NCBI GenBank assembly: GCA_030041305.1
Contig: JASHOC010000228.1
Location: 1-64,000, forward strand
From: Acidobacteriaceae bacterium
Lineage (GTDB): Bacteria; Acidobacteriota; Terriglobia; Terriglobales; Acidobacteriaceae
Direction: 5' to 3'
Length of the DNA stretch: 64,000 nt
The notes under the pieces are model-generated. The model was not told where the DNA came from and did no database searches. It saw nothing but the letters and a program-made list of their open reading frames with translations. Shown here piece after piece: positions 37,480 to 46,215 of the stretch (the stretch's first letter is position 1; each line of letters begins with the position of its first letter). The position numbers and the translations under genes are program-made.

Positions 37480-39945
37480 TCAGTCGCTCGACAGCGCCAC
37501 GCCGGCGGCTTTCTCTTCGCTGCCGCTGTCATCACTGCTGACCGGGCGGTAGAAGAGCTGGTTCTGGTCGAGGTAGACCTCGAGGAAAGCCGGACGGGTG
37601 GGAATCTGGCCGGCGATCAGTGCCTCGGACAAAGGGTCTTCGACGTAGCGCTGCAGGGCGCGGCGCAGCGGACGCGCGCCGTAGCTGCGGTCGACGAGGG
37701 TCTTGTCGAGAATCCACTTCTTGGCTTCGTCGGTCACCGAGATGGTGATGGACTTCTGAGCCAGGTTGGCGTTCAACTGCTGCACGAGCAGCTCGACGAT
37801 CTGGATGAGGTCGGCATCCGACAGCGACTGGAAGAGGATGACCTCGTCGAGACGGTTGAGGAACTCGGGATTGAAGGTCTTTTTCACCTCCTGCTTCACC
37901 AATTCCTCGACCTTTTCGCTGACCAGGTCGTCGCGGTCGCTTTGGAAGCCCAGGCCCTGCTTCTTCTGCAGGTGGCGGGCGCCGATGTTCGAGGTCATGA
38001 TGAGGATGGTGTTTTTGAAGTCGACGGTGTTGCCCAGGCCGTCGGTCAATTGGCCATCTTCAAAGACCTGCAAAAGAATATTGAAAACATCGGGGTGCGC
38101 CTTCTCGATTTCGTCGAGCAGAACGACGGAGTAAGGCGAACGCTTGACGCGCTCGGTGAGCTGGCCGCCCTCCTCGTAGCCCACGTAGCCCGGAGGCGAG
38201 CCGATAAGCTTGGAAACCGAGTGTTTCTCCATGAACTCCGACATATCGAAGCGGATGAGCGCTTTGTCGGAGCCGAAGAGGAACTGGGCCAGGGTGCGGG
38301 CCATTTCCGTTTTGCCCACGCCGGTCGGTCCAAGGAAGAGGAACGAGCCGATGGGCCGGTGCGGCGACTTCAGGCCGGCCCGCGAGCGGCGGATAGCGCG
38401 CGCCAGGGCGGAGATGGCCTTGTCCTGCGAGATAACGCGCTTGTGCAGCTCTTCTTCCACGCGCAGCAGCTTCTGGGTTTCTTCTTCCTTGATGCTGGTG
38501 ACGGGGACGCCGGTCCAGCGGGAGACGACATCTTCAATATCTTCGCGGCCGACGATGCCGGCGGCGGAGTCGTCGAGATGATACTTATCGCGCAGGGCGC
38601 GCAGGTTCTCGCGCTCCTTCCGCTCTTCGTCGGAGTAGAACCGCGCTTTCTCGAACTCGTGGTTGGCGATCGCCGAGTCCATGCGGTGCACGATAAACTT
38701 GATGCGCTTCTGCACCTCGGTGATCTCGTCGGGCAATGAGGTCTGGCGCAGTTTGACGCGGGCGCCGGCCTCGTCGATGAGGTCGATGGCCTTGTCGGGC
38801 AGAAAGCGGTCGGGGATGTAGCGGTTGGAGTGGGCTACGGCGAATTCGACGGCCGCATCGGTGTAGCTGACAGCGTGAAACTTCTCGTAGCGGTCCTTGA
38901 TGCCCATGATGATCTTGACCGCGTCGGCCTCGCTGGGCGGCGGGACCTTGACGGCCTGGAAGCGGCGCTCGAGGGAGCGGTCTTTCTCGATCGACTTGCG
39001 GTACTCGGCGGGGGTGGTGGCGCCGATGCACTGAATTTCGCCCCGCGAGAGGGCGGGCTTGAGGATGTTGGCGGCGTCGAGCGACCCCTCCGCAGATCCG
39101 GCCCCCACCAGGGTGTGCAGCTCGTCGATAAAAACGATGGAGTTCTGGTTCTCCATCAGCTCTTTCATAATGGTCTTGAGCCGCTCTTCGAACTGGCCGC
39201 GGTACTTGGTGCCGGCGACGATCAGTGAAAGGTCGAGGCCGAGAACGCGTTTGTCGGCGAGGAAGCTGGGAACTTCGCCGTCGGCGATGCGCTGGGCGAG
39301 GCCCTCGACGATGGCGGTTTTGCCCACGCCCGGCTCGCCGATGAGGACGGGATTGTTCTTGGTGCGGCGGCAGAGGATTTGAATCACGCGTTCGAGTTCG
39401 CCATCACGGCCCACCAGCGGATCAAGCTGGCCGTCCATGGCGGCCTGGGTGAGGTCACGGCTGAACTCGGCCAGCAGACTGGATTCGCGCTGGCGCTGCG
39501 GAGCGGGAGCTTTCTCCTGGGTCACGCGGGCCAGCTCGTCGCGAATTTGGGCCAGCTTCAAGCCGCGCTCCTGGAGAATTTCCGAGGCAAAGCACTTCTC
39601 TTCGCGGAGCAGCCCCAGAAGCAAATGCTCGGTGCCGATGTGCTTGTGGCCCAGCCGCTCGGCTTCTTCCGCCGCGTACGCCAGGACGCGCTTGCACTCG
39701 TTGGAGAGGGGCAGATCCACGCTGGTGGAGACTTTTTCGCGGATGGTGGTGTGCGACTCGATTTGCTTCCGGATCGATTCCACGGAGGCGTGCGAGCGCA
39801 GAAAGCGGTTGGTCAAGGCCTTGTCCTCGCGCAAGAGGCCCAGCAAGAGGTGCTCAGTCTCGATGTACGGGGAACCGAACTGGCTGGCTTCGTACCGCGC
39901 GAAGAAAATAACGCGCCGTGCCTTCTCCGTATAGCGTTCGAACAT
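37480..39945 (-). CDS. clpC: ATP-dependent chaperone/protease subunit ClpC
   Basis: AAA+ unfoldase that works with ClpP and adaptor proteins to remove damaged proteins. The 821-residue product has the double Clp N-repeat ([20 protein letters not shown] and the second [19 protein letters not shown]), first Walker A GEPGVGKT at 203-210 and its D1 domain, a UVR-type middle segment ([20 protein letters not shown]), then D2 with [12 protein letters not shown] and [17 protein letters not shown]. The UVR-containing linker marks it as ClpC, not ClpA or ClpB. It is a single-gene unit: a terminator-like hairpin follows it, one ends the upstream lolD, and a 9-9-9 inverted repeat lies 77 bases before its ATG. 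Confidence 0.96.
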   Translation of the reverse strand: MFERYTEKARRVIFFARYEASQFGSPYIETEHLLLGLLREDKALTNRFLRSHASVESIRKQIESHTTIREKVSTSVDLPLSNECKRVLAYAAEEAERLGHKHIGTEHLLLGLLREEKCFASEILQERGLKLAQIRDELARVTQEKAPAPQRQRESSLLAEFSRDLTQAAMDGQLDPLVGRDGELERVIQILCRRTKNNPVLIGEPGVGKTAIVEGLAQRIADGEVPSFLADKRVLGLDLSLIVAGTKYRGQFEERLKTIMKELMENQNSIVFIDELHTLVGAGSAEGSLDAANILKPALSRGEIQCIGATTPAEYRKSIEKDRSLERRFQAVKVPPPSEADAVKIIMGIKDRYEKFHAVSYTDAAVEFAVAHSNRYIPDRFLPDKAIDLIDEAGARVKLRQTSLPDEITEVQKRIKFIVHRMDSAIANHEFEKARFYSDEERKERENLRALRDKYHLDDSAAGIVGREDIEDVVSRWTGVPVTSIKEEETQKLLRVEEELHKRVISQDKAISALARAIRRSRAGLKSPHRPIGSFLFLGPTGVGKTEMARTLAQFLFGSDKALIRFDMSEFMEKHSVSKLIGSPPGYVGYEEGGQLTERVKRSPYSVVLLDEIEKAHPDVFNILLQVFEDGQLTDGLGNTVDFKNTILIMTSNIGARHLQKKQGLGFQSDRDDLVSEKVEELVKQEVKKTFNPEFLNRLDEVILFQSLSDADLIQIVELLVQQLNANLAQKSITISVTDEAKKWILDKTLVDRSYGARPLRRALQRYVEDPLSEALIAGQIPTRPAFLEVYLDQNQLFYRPVSSDDSGSEEKAAGVALSSD

Positions 39946-40021
39946 GATATTGCTCCTGATCCAGGCTGTCGGCTCAAGTGGCCGTCCGGTTCATTGGCTC
40001 TCTAACGACCAGATTCTCGAC

Positions 40022-40048
40022 CTCACGAACAAAAGGCCGGTTCGTGAG
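40022..40048. promoter_or_regulatory. Perfect 9-bp inverted repeat with 9-base spacer upstream of clpC
   Basis: CTCACGAAC at 40022-40030 and GTTCGTGAG at 40040-40048 are exact inverted copies separated by 9 bases. The 9-9-9 geometry equals that of the HrcA-binding CIRCE element (TTAGCACTC-N9-GAGTGCTAA) but the sequence differs. It lies 77 bases upstream of the clpC start and beyond the lolD terminator, so it is well placed as a stress-response operator or 5'-UTR hairpin. The rest of 39946-40300 shows nothing else I can name. Confidence 0.5.
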
Positions 40049-40300
40049 CCCCGATCTGCCGCCAGCGCGCCGCTTCCGGCTTCGGCCCATGGTGCACGCG
40101 CCCTTCCGCTTATCCTCCACCGCCGAAGGCCTCCATCGAAAAAGTTTCTGCCTTCGAACAGCTCTGTCGGACGGTCCGGGCCCGCGAGCGCCCGGTAGTG
40201 ACCGGCCCTGGGGCAGCCGGGAGACACCCGTCCTTTCCTGCTCAGCCCGGCCCTTATTATCCCCGGCTGATTCGTACCACGTTCTCCTTACTAAGACTCA

Positions 40301-40333
40301 AAATTCGCCTGAAAGGTGTCCTATCTTCAGGCG
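40301..40333 (-). terminator. Terminator-like hairpin at the lolD stop codon
   Basis: On the minus strand CGCCTGAA (40333-40326) pairs with TTCAGGCG (40313-40306) and AATTTTG follows. The TGA stop of lolD (40329-40327) lies in the stem. This would stop lolD transcription before the clpC leader. Confidence 0.7.
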
Positions 40334-41118
40334 CTTCCGGCGCCAGTCGCCGTTGATGGCGCGGCCACCGGCGTCAAACGTCCGCCTTCAAGGCGGAGCA
40401 CACGCGAACAACGGGCGGCCAGGTCCAGGTTGTGAGTTACAAGAATCGAAGTTAGTCTATGGTTTGCGTGCAACCGCTCGATAAGGTCGAAAATCCGTCC
40501 GGCGGTGAATTCATCCAAGTCGCCGGTGGGCTCGTCGGCCAGGAGCAGCCGCGGGTTATTGACTAAGGCGCGGGCCAGGGCCACGCGTTGCTGTTCCCCA
40601 CCGGAAAGCTCACCGGGCCGATGGGCAGCGCGGTCCTCCAAATCCACCTGACCCAGCCAGCTTGCCGCCACTGCCAGCGCCTCACGCCGCGGAACGCCGC
40701 GCGCCAGCAACGGTAAGGCTACGTTCTCCTGCGCAGTAAACTCCGGCAGCAAATAATGGAACTGCCAAACATAGCCGATTTCCCGGTTGCGAAACACGGC
40801 GGCTTCGCGTGCAGAGAGCTCAGCCACATTGGTTGACGCGCAGTATACCGTTCCTGCGGAAGGTCGATCAAGGGCGCCGAGAATGTGCAAAAGCGTGCTT
40901 TTTCCCGCGCCCGACTGGCCCAGGATCGCGACCATCTCTCCGGGCTCGATCTCGAGGCAAAGGCCCTCGAAAAGGTGCAACGCGCCTCGAGCGGTCTGAT
41001 AGGTCTTCTTGAGCCCCTCGACCCGGATGAGCGGCGCATCGGCGGCCGGCGCCCGCGATTCCGGCTCCCGCACTGCGCGGGATGCCTGGCTGGCAACCGC
41101 TGGGGTGGTTCTCATCAT
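40327..41118 (-). CDS. lolD: LolD-like ABC transporter ATP-binding protein
   Basis: ATPase of the LolCDE/MacB class. From the Met at 41118 (a second Met follows) the 263-residue product contains Walker [10 protein letters not shown], the Q-loop stretch [21 protein letters not shown] that strongly resembles E. coli LolD, signature [16 protein letters not shown] and Walker [14 protein letters not shown]. The first 40 residues are a variable Ala/Pro-rich extension. LolD powers release of outer-membrane lipoproteins to LolA. No LolC/LolE permease is adjacent, so its partner is elsewhere; a role with another FtsX-type permease is possible. Transcribed alone, ending in its own terminator. Confidence 0.88.
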   Translation of the reverse strand: MMRTTPAVASQASRAVREPESRAPAADAPLIRVEGLKKTYQTARGALHLFEGLCLEIEPGEMVAILGQSGAGKSTLLHILGALDRPSAGTVYCASTNVAELSAREAAVFRNREIGYVWQFHYLLPEFTAQENVALPLLARGVPRREALAVAASWLGQVDLEDRAAHRPGELSGGEQQRVALARALVNNPRLLLADEPTGDLDEFTAGRIFDLIERLHANHRLTSILVTHNLDLAARCSRVLRLEGGRLTPVAAPSTATGAGSA

Positions 41119-41344
41119 CCGGTAGTTTGATTCTATACGACCCACCAGCGATTCCCGGCAATCCCACCTGTGGGGGAGGCGGCGGAGTTTTGTACGCCGG
41201 GACGGCGCGATTCCCGCCTGTCGGCGGCGCCGACCGGCTTCGGTGTCAGGCGCGGGGGGCTCGTCCGGCTGGGCGAATACGAAGATCCAAAGGGGGCCTC
41301 GGTTCTGCATGGTTGGCACTCTACCTCTGCTAACTTTTTGCTTC

Positions 41345-41360
41345 TGTGAGATCAATCACA
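41345..41360. promoter_or_regulatory. Consensus-like Crp/Fnr-family binding site
   Basis: TGTGAGATCAATCACA matches TGTGA-N6-TCACA, the symmetric core of the CRP consensus, with no mismatch. It lies in the 367-base gap between divergent lolD and the outer-membrane protein gene, 125 bases before the latter. The rest of this gap holds no gene I can support; TATAGAT at about 41470 could be a -10 but no matching -35 was found. Confidence 0.45.
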
Positions 41361-41485
41361 CAACTGAAGGAAAAGTTTCGCGAACGAAAGTGTTAGTTGG
41401 TGAAATCTGCCTGCCAGGCGCTGCTGGTTCAGTGCGGCAGATCACATAAGAGAGCGGAATCGTCCGTGTATAGATAACTCGACTC

Positions 41486-42325
41486 GTGAAAAGCTTCCTG
41501 CTCATCTGCGCGACGGTGGCGGGGTTCGCGCTGTCAGCCGGCGCGACCGGGGCGCAGCAGTCGTTCGCGGCGCGGTTTTTCGCCCATAACGCGGCGATGA
41601 CGCGCATCCAGCCGGGCTGGCCAACGCCGCTGGTGGCGGCGGAGCCGCGGCTGACGCAGTATTACCGTTTCGCGTTTTCCAACGAGTACACCGTCGCCGG
41701 AACCCAAACCGTGAGTTACGGCGACGCGCGCGGAGGCGGGATCGTGGCCTGGAACCGCTGTCAATTCGACCTTCTGCCGCCCTCCTATATTCAACACAAC
41801 TCCACGGCCGCCAACGGATTCGGCGACACCACGGCGCTGGTCAAGTTCCGCCTTGCCTCAGCGAACGCAGAGGCGGGCAACTTTATCGTCACCGGCATTT
41901 TGAGCCATACCTTCCCCACCGGCAGCCATAGCAATGGAGCGGCGACAGGCTCGTGGAATCCCACGCTGGCGGGCGGGGTTGGTCTGGGAAAGCGTTTCAA
42001 TATCGAAAACTCGCTGGGCGGGACGCTGCCCACGGGGAAGATCGCCGAGCAGGGCCGCACCATAGCTTGGAGCGCGCTTGCGCAGGCGCACGCCACACGC
42101 GCCTTCTGGCTGGAGCTCGAAAATAATGCTTCGTTTTACTTTGCCGGCAGCCACGACGGCAAGATGCAGAACTTCATCACGCCAGGCGCTTTCTACATTC
42201 CGCGGCGCAGGGCGTGGAGGCCCACGCATCCGTTTCTGGTCTTCGCAGCGGGGATGCAGATTGCCACCTCGGGCTTTCACACCTATAACCACAAGGCGAT
42301 TGCAGAGATGCGCGTGCTGTTTTGA
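41486..42325 (+). CDS. Putative outer-membrane beta-barrel protein, transport-like
   Basis: A 279-residue exported protein starting at GTG 41486 with signal peptide FLLICATVAGFALSAGATGAQQ. The mature part alternates short amphipathic strands (LTQYYRFAFSNEYTVAGTQT, GGIVAWNRCQFDLLPPSY, DTTALVKFRLASAN, NFIVTGILSHTFPTGSHS, FWLELENNASFYFAGS) and ends in a strand with terminal Phe (AIAEMRVLF), typical of outer-membrane barrels assembled by BAM. The pattern is like the MetA-pathway or phenol-degradation-type porin family, but I do not claim that function. A CRP-like site lies upstream. Confidence 0.7.
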   Translation: MKSFLLICATVAGFALSAGATGAQQSFAARFFAHNAAMTRIQPGWPTPLVAAEPRLTQYYRFAFSNEYTVAGTQTVSYGDARGGGIVAWNRCQFDLLPPSYIQHNSTAANGFGDTTALVKFRLASANAEAGNFIVTGILSHTFPTGSHSNGAATGSWNPTLAGGVGLGKRFNIENSLGGTLPTGKIAEQGRTIAWSALAQAHATRAFWLELENNASFYFAGSHDGKMQNFITPGAFYIPRRRAWRPTHPFLVFAAGMQIATSGFHTYNHKAIAEMRVLF

Positions 42326-42393
42326 GCGGGCGCACCCGCACGCATCGCATCCACCAGGCGCGATGGGCAGAAAACTCAGGTCCCAGCGCAACT

Positions 42394-42738
42394 TTATTGG
42401 CCGGTGTCGCCCAGCTTATACATGTATTTGATTGCGGATTTAAAGATGAGCGTCTTGGCGCGGCCACGCACCTTGATGGTGTTGCGGTCGTACCATTCAA
42501 TGCAGCCCTCCACATGCTCTCCGTCCTCGAGCACGATCACCATGGGCGTCTGTGATTGGATCTGCTTTTGCAAGTAAAAGAGTTCGGCATGGCGGTGCGG
42601 GGTATCCATCTCAGTTGCCTGCGCCGCGAACCGGTACGCAGGAGGCGCGGAAAAGCTTCGCTTATTGCGCTCTGGAAGGCGGTTGGAAGAAACACCCAAT
42701 TCGCTGCGATGAACCGGCAAAATAGAAGAAATACTCAT
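42394..42738 (-). CDS. hfq: Divergent RNA chaperone Hfq with N-terminal extension
   Basis: Hfq forms a hexameric Sm ring pairing small RNAs with mRNAs. The Sm core is residues about 50-107: FYLQKQIQSQTPMVIVLEDG and EHVEGCIEWYDRNTIKVRG form Sm1, and TLIFKSAIKYMYK replaces the usual Sm2 YKHAIST. Lys100 of that motif is kept but the His is Ser101. The start at 42738 is supported by GGGAGG in good position, giving a 44-residue basic, Ser-rich N-terminal extension; an internal ATG at 42609 without Shine-Dalgarno would give the short form. It lacks the long acidic C-tail of enterobacterial Hfq. Monocistronic; converges with the outer-membrane protein gene. Confidence 0.85.
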   Translation of the reverse strand: MSISSILPVHRSELGVSSNRLPERNKRSFSAPPAYRFAAQATEMDTPHRHAELFYLQKQIQSQTPMVIVLEDGEHVEGCIEWYDRNTIKVRGRAKTLIFKSAIKYMYKLGDTGQ

Positions 42739-43102
42739 GGGAAAAAAACCTCCCTGAAGGAACGTGCAAATCTACGAATGCCCCGCGGTTCCTACGGTCG
42801 CGAGACTCTCGTTCGAATCACCGTTTGAAATTTCCCTTGGCGAAAACGTCTGCTGGAAATCCCCCGGTCCATTTGAACCACAAACGAGCGCGGCTCCCCG
42901 TCGACACCCAACTGGATGCAAATACCCTATTGCGGAAGTGACTTTCGCGTTCCGTCTCCGGAGGAACTCTTAACCGCAAAGATGCCTTGGGCCGATTCGG
43001 GGTTGCACTTGTATTATGCAGCGGATGGAAAGTGATCGCAAGCCTGGAGCCTGTGATTCATTTTGGGACAGACAGCCTTCAGCCCCCGGTGTGCAAAGAG
43101 CT
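42739..43102. other. Intergenic region between holB and hfq
   Basis: 364 bases without a gene. A GTTCGAATC word near 42813 resembles a tRNA T-loop, but no acceptor or anticodon stem can be built around it. A small stem (GTTCC/GGAAC) occurs near 42951-42969. The hfq promoter presumably lies at the low-coordinate end. Confidence 0.5.
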
Positions 43103-44203
43103 TCAACCATGTTCCAGGCTGACGGCCATGGCGTCGAGCGAGAGCGAGCGAAGCAAGTTGCGGCGCATGCCTTGCTCCACTCGGACCAGAGCGTCCGCGG
43201 CCGCGTCGATCCAATCCAAAGTGAGTCCTTCGGCCAGCCGTTCGAGCTCAGCGGCGAGATCGAGATTGCGGATGAGCGCGGGCGTTCCGGCGAGAATGAG
43301 AAGCAGATCCTCGACCAGGCTGCCCAGAGCGCGGAGCAAATCGATCGTCTTCTGCTGTCCTTCCGCGCCGGCGCGGTAGGTTTCTGTAATGTGAAAGAGC
43401 TGTGAATCATCCGGCTCCCGCAACGCGTTGTGCAAAAGCACCAGGGCGTCCCGTCGGCTGGCGAGGTAGGCTTCCAGTTCGATGGCCAGGGCGCGGCCAA
43501 CGGCCCCCTCCGCGAGACGCGCCGCCAACGCGCGTTCCTGCGGCTTGAGCGAGGGTCGGCGCTGCGCCAGCAACGTTTCGAGCTCCGCAGCGGGAAGGGC
43601 GCCAAGACGGTAAATGACCGCCCGCGAACGGATGGTGGGCAACAGCTCCTGGGGATTTTCCGTGAGCAGCACCAGCGTCGTGTGGTCGGGAGGCTCTTCG
43701 AGGACTTTGAGCAGGCTGTTGGCGGCCTCCTTCATGAAAGCCGAGGAGGTAAAGATGGTGAAGGCGCGGCGTGCTTCCACGGGAGGGCGGAAATACGCCG
43801 CGTGAATGGCTTGCCGCACCTGGCCGAGCTTGATCAGGAGCTGCGGCGGGTCGGGCGGGATGATGAGCACGTCGGGGTGCGTCTGGATGAGGATGCGGGT
43901 TTCGCGTTTGTCGGTTTCGCGCAGCTCCTCCCGCGCGGCGACGGCTTCGGCGACCCGCTCTTCGAGGTTGGCGGCGTCGCCGATGCGCACGCAGTTGCGG
44001 CATACGCCGCAGAAGTCGGGCAAGCCGCCGCTCCTGGCTGAATTGAGGCAGTTCACCGCCTGGGCGAGCATGAGCGCGAGGGTGTATTTGCCGGCTCCGG
44101 CAGGCCCGGCAAGGATGAGGGAGTGAGGAAACCGGCCCGCGTCCATGCTCTCGCGCAGGTGAGTCACCGTGGCCGGATTGCCGATGAAATCTGCGAAGCC
44201 CAC
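43103..44203 (-). CDS. holB: DNA polymerase III subunit delta' (clamp-loader)
   Basis: Delta' is a stator subunit of the clamp loader that places the beta clamp on DNA. The 366-residue product starts MGFADFIGNPATVTHLRESM, has GPAGAGKYTLALML (a nucleotide-binding loop close to consensus), the Cys-rich zinc module with CGVCRNC, AFTIFTSSAFMKEAANSLLKVLEEPPDHTT and the SRC-like NPQELLPTIRSRAVIYRL, followed by the helical collar domain. Thymidylate kinase, often its neighbour, is not here; instead the MoaD-like gene lies upstream with a 35-base gap, so they may be cotranscribed. Confidence 0.9.
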   Translation of the reverse strand: MGFADFIGNPATVTHLRESMDAGRFPHSLILAGPAGAGKYTLALMLAQAVNCLNSARSGGLPDFCGVCRNCVRIGDAANLEERVAEAVAAREELRETDKRETRILIQTHPDVLIIPPDPPQLLIKLGQVRQAIHAAYFRPPVEARRAFTIFTSSAFMKEAANSLLKVLEEPPDHTTLVLLTENPQELLPTIRSRAVIYRLGALPAAELETLLAQRRPSLKPQERALAARLAEGAVGRALAIELEAYLASRRDALVLLHNALREPDDSQLFHITETYRAGAEGQQKTIDLLRALGSLVEDLLLILAGTPALIRNLDLAAELERLAEGLTLDWIDAAADALVRVEQGMRRNLLRSLSLDAMAVSLEHG

Positions 44204-44238
44204 GGATCGAGTCTATGGCATGGAAACGGGGCTGACGA

Positions 44239-44532
44239 TCACCCGCCGGCGATGGCGCCCAAAATGAGCAGGGGCTCGCGTCCGGCGGCGACGGCTTCGG
44301 GAAGCTCGGCGTCCATCGATTCGAGAGACCAGTCTTCCTGACAGGCGAAAAAGCGCAGAAACGGGCGGCGCTTCCCGGTGTCGTGCTCGCGGATGGCGCC
44401 GCGTAAGGTGGGATAGCGGGCTTCGAGGGCGTCGAGGACAGCGCGCAGCGTGACCGGCGCAGCGATCTCAAGGCGCACATCACCCTCCACGCGCGCCAGG
44501 TTGCGCAGATGATAGGGCAGTGTGACCTGCAC
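44239..44532 (-). CDS. MoaD/ThiS-like ubiquitin-fold sulfur-carrier protein
   Basis: About 97 residues from a GTG at 44532; longer frames reach back to a GTG at 44631, but that part is encoded by a low-complexity intergenic repeat and is unlikely to be real. The core shows the beta-grasp pattern ([54 protein letters not shown]) and ends in the exposed GlyGly needed for C-terminal adenylation and thiocarboxylate formation. The preceding gene codes a BNR-repeat protein on the same strand; such pairs are seen in other bacterial genomes, but I cannot tell what pathway uses the sulfur. Confidence 0.8.
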   Translation of the reverse strand: MQVTLPYHLRNLARVEGDVRLEIAAPVTLRAVLDALEARYPTLRGAIREHDTGKRRPFLRFFACQEDWSLESMDAELPEAVAAGREPLLILGAIAGG

Positions 44533-44585
44533 GGCCGCCGCCCTCGGAGGTTGCGTATTGGGTGATTCGGTCAACGATGCGCCGT

Positions 44586-44655
44586 TTACCCTTTCATCCC
44601 TCGTGGCTTTGTCCCTCTCTCCCTTAGCCACTAGGCGCTACGTTCCTCGGCCCTA
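44586..44655. repeat. Degenerate CCCTTTC/CCCTCTC quasi-repeat
   Basis: Pyrimidine-rich 7-9-bp words (CCCTCGTGG, TCCCTCTCTCCCTTAGCCA, CACTAGGCGC) fill the gap between the BNR and MoaD-like genes. Upstream in-frame starts for the MoaD-like gene fall in it and are therefore doubtful. Confidence 0.6.
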
Positions 44656-44660
44656 TGCCG

Positions 44661-45842
44661 CTATTGCAGCGTCTGCACTTCGACCGACAGCACCGCGGGC
44701 AGGTTTTGGACGATGGGCGTCCAGGTGTCACCGGCGTCGGCGGAGCCGTACACCTGACCGCCGGTGGTGCCGAAGTAGACACCGCACGCGTCGAGCGAGT
44801 CGACGGCCATGGCGTCGCGCAGCACGTTTACGTAGCAATTCCGGTCGGGCAGTCCATTGGCAAGGGGCTCCCACTCGTTTCCGCCGCTGCGGCTGCGATA
44901 GACTCGGAGTTTGCCTTCGAGCGGGAAATGCTCGGAGTCGCTCTTGATGGGAACGACATAAAGCGTTTCAGGCTCGTGCGCGTGGACATCGATGGCGAAG
45001 CCGAAGTCTGTGGGCAGGTTGCCGCTGACTTCCTGCCAGCTTTCGCCCGCGTCGTCGGAGCGCATGACGTCCCAATGCTTTTGCATGAAGAGCACTTCGG
45101 GACGCGAGCGGTGCATGGCGACATGATGGACGCAATGGCCCACTTCGGCGCTGGGGTCGGGCATGAAGTTCGAGACCAGCCCTTTATTGATGGGCTTCCA
45201 GTTTTTGCCGCCGTCGTCGGTGCGGAAGGCTCCGGCGGCCGAAATGGCGATGTACATGCGATGGGGATTTGAAGGATCGAGGAGGATCGTGTGCAGGCCC
45301 ATGCCGCCCGCGCCCGGCTGCCATTTCGGACCCGTGCCATGGCCGCGCAGGCCGGCGAGTTCGCTCCAGTTTTCGCCGCCATCCGTGGAGCGGAAGAGCG
45401 CGGCGTCTTCAACGCCGGCATAGACCGTGTTGGGATCGGTGAGCGACGGCTCGAGGTGCCAGACGCGCTTGAATTCCCAGGGATGCTGCGTCCCGTCGTA
45501 CCACTGGTGGGTGGTGAGCGGCTTGCCTGTTTCCGCCGACGTATCGTACGCGAAGCGGTTGGGCAGGGCCGTGGGCGGGCCGGGCGGGGGAACGCCTTCA
45601 TCCGCAAGTCCAGGCTGATGCCAGGTTTTGCCGCCATCATCGGAGCGCTGGATCAGCTGCCCGAACCATCCGCTGGTTTGCGATACGTAAATGCGGTTGG
45701 GGTCGGCGGGCGAGCCTTTCATGTGGTAAATTTCCCAACCCGCGAAGAACGGACCACTAACCTGCCAATCCTTGCGTTTGCCGTCCGCATTGAGAACGAA
45801 GGCGCCTTTGTGCGTGCCCACAAGCACTCGAACGCTGCTCAC
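44661..45842 (-). CDS. BNR/sialidase-like beta-propeller protein (exo-alpha-sialidase-like)
   Basis: A 393-residue predicted beta-propeller. Asp-box (BNR) motifs S-x-D-G-G-x-x-W recur as [36 protein letters not shown] and GSADAGDTW, each closing a blade; the start [18 protein letters not shown] and the last strand [10 protein letters not shown] suggest a closed propeller. No signal peptide is visible, so it is probably cytoplasmic, unlike true secreted sialidases, and the sialidase Arg triad is not obvious. It leads into the MoaD-like gene on the same strand. Confidence 0.85.
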   Translation of the reverse strand: MSSVRVLVGTHKGAFVLNADGKRKDWQVSGPFFAGWEIYHMKGSPADPNRIYVSQTSGWFGQLIQRSDDGGKTWHQPGLADEGVPPPGPPTALPNRFAYDTSAETGKPLTTHQWYDGTQHPWEFKRVWHLEPSLTDPNTVYAGVEDAALFRSTDGGENWSELAGLRGHGTGPKWQPGAGGMGLHTILLDPSNPHRMYIAISAAGAFRTDDGGKNWKPINKGLVSNFMPDPSAEVGHCVHHVAMHRSRPEVLFMQKHWDVMRSDDAGESWQEVSGNLPTDFGFAIDVHAHEPETLYVVPIKSDSEHFPLEGKLRVYRSRSGGNEWEPLANGLPDRNCYVNVLRDAMAVDSLDACGVYFGTTGGQVYGSADAGDTWTPIVQNLPAVLSVEVQTLQ

Positions 45843-46215
45843 TCATGACCTCCTTGGCACTGGCGTTTCTGGGGTTTGAAATCGCGACGCCGCTTGGGCT
45901 CGCCGGCCCGGAATCGGGACGCCGCTCTGCCATTGTTTCCGATTTTCCTTGCAAATTGCAACTTATTTTTGGAGCCGCCGGAAAAGGCTCGACGGCGTGC
46001 CTGACACGCTGCGATGGTAGGCTCCTCGCCGGGTCCAATCCGTCACGTCTGAGTTCGACGGCAAATCTTCGAGCACTTCCCTTCCCAGCTTTTTGCGCAA
46101 TAGGCCGGATGGTACGAACGTAACGGGTCTGACCTCAATTCGGCATGGGAAGGCAATATTCCTCGCGCGCCAAAGGCCAACTTCGTGAAATCATAAAGAT
46201 CGAATTACCGAATTT
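45843..46215. other. Divergent intergenic region between BNR protein and S53 peptidase
   Basis: 373 bases with no supported gene. A short direct/inverted pair TTGCAAATTGCAA occurs at about 45952-45964, near a slightly AT-rich stretch; it may belong to a promoter. A plus-strand frame at 45845-46123 shows no domain or Shine-Dalgarno and is not called. Confidence 0.4.

Noticed and set aside
42800-42830. tRNA gene suggested by GTTCGAATC
   Set aside because: No T-stem pairing, acceptor stem or anticodon arm can be formed around it.
45845-46123. 92-residue plus-strand frame in the divergent gap
   Set aside because: No ribosome-binding site, domain or signal, and it overlaps the likely promoter area of the BNR gene.
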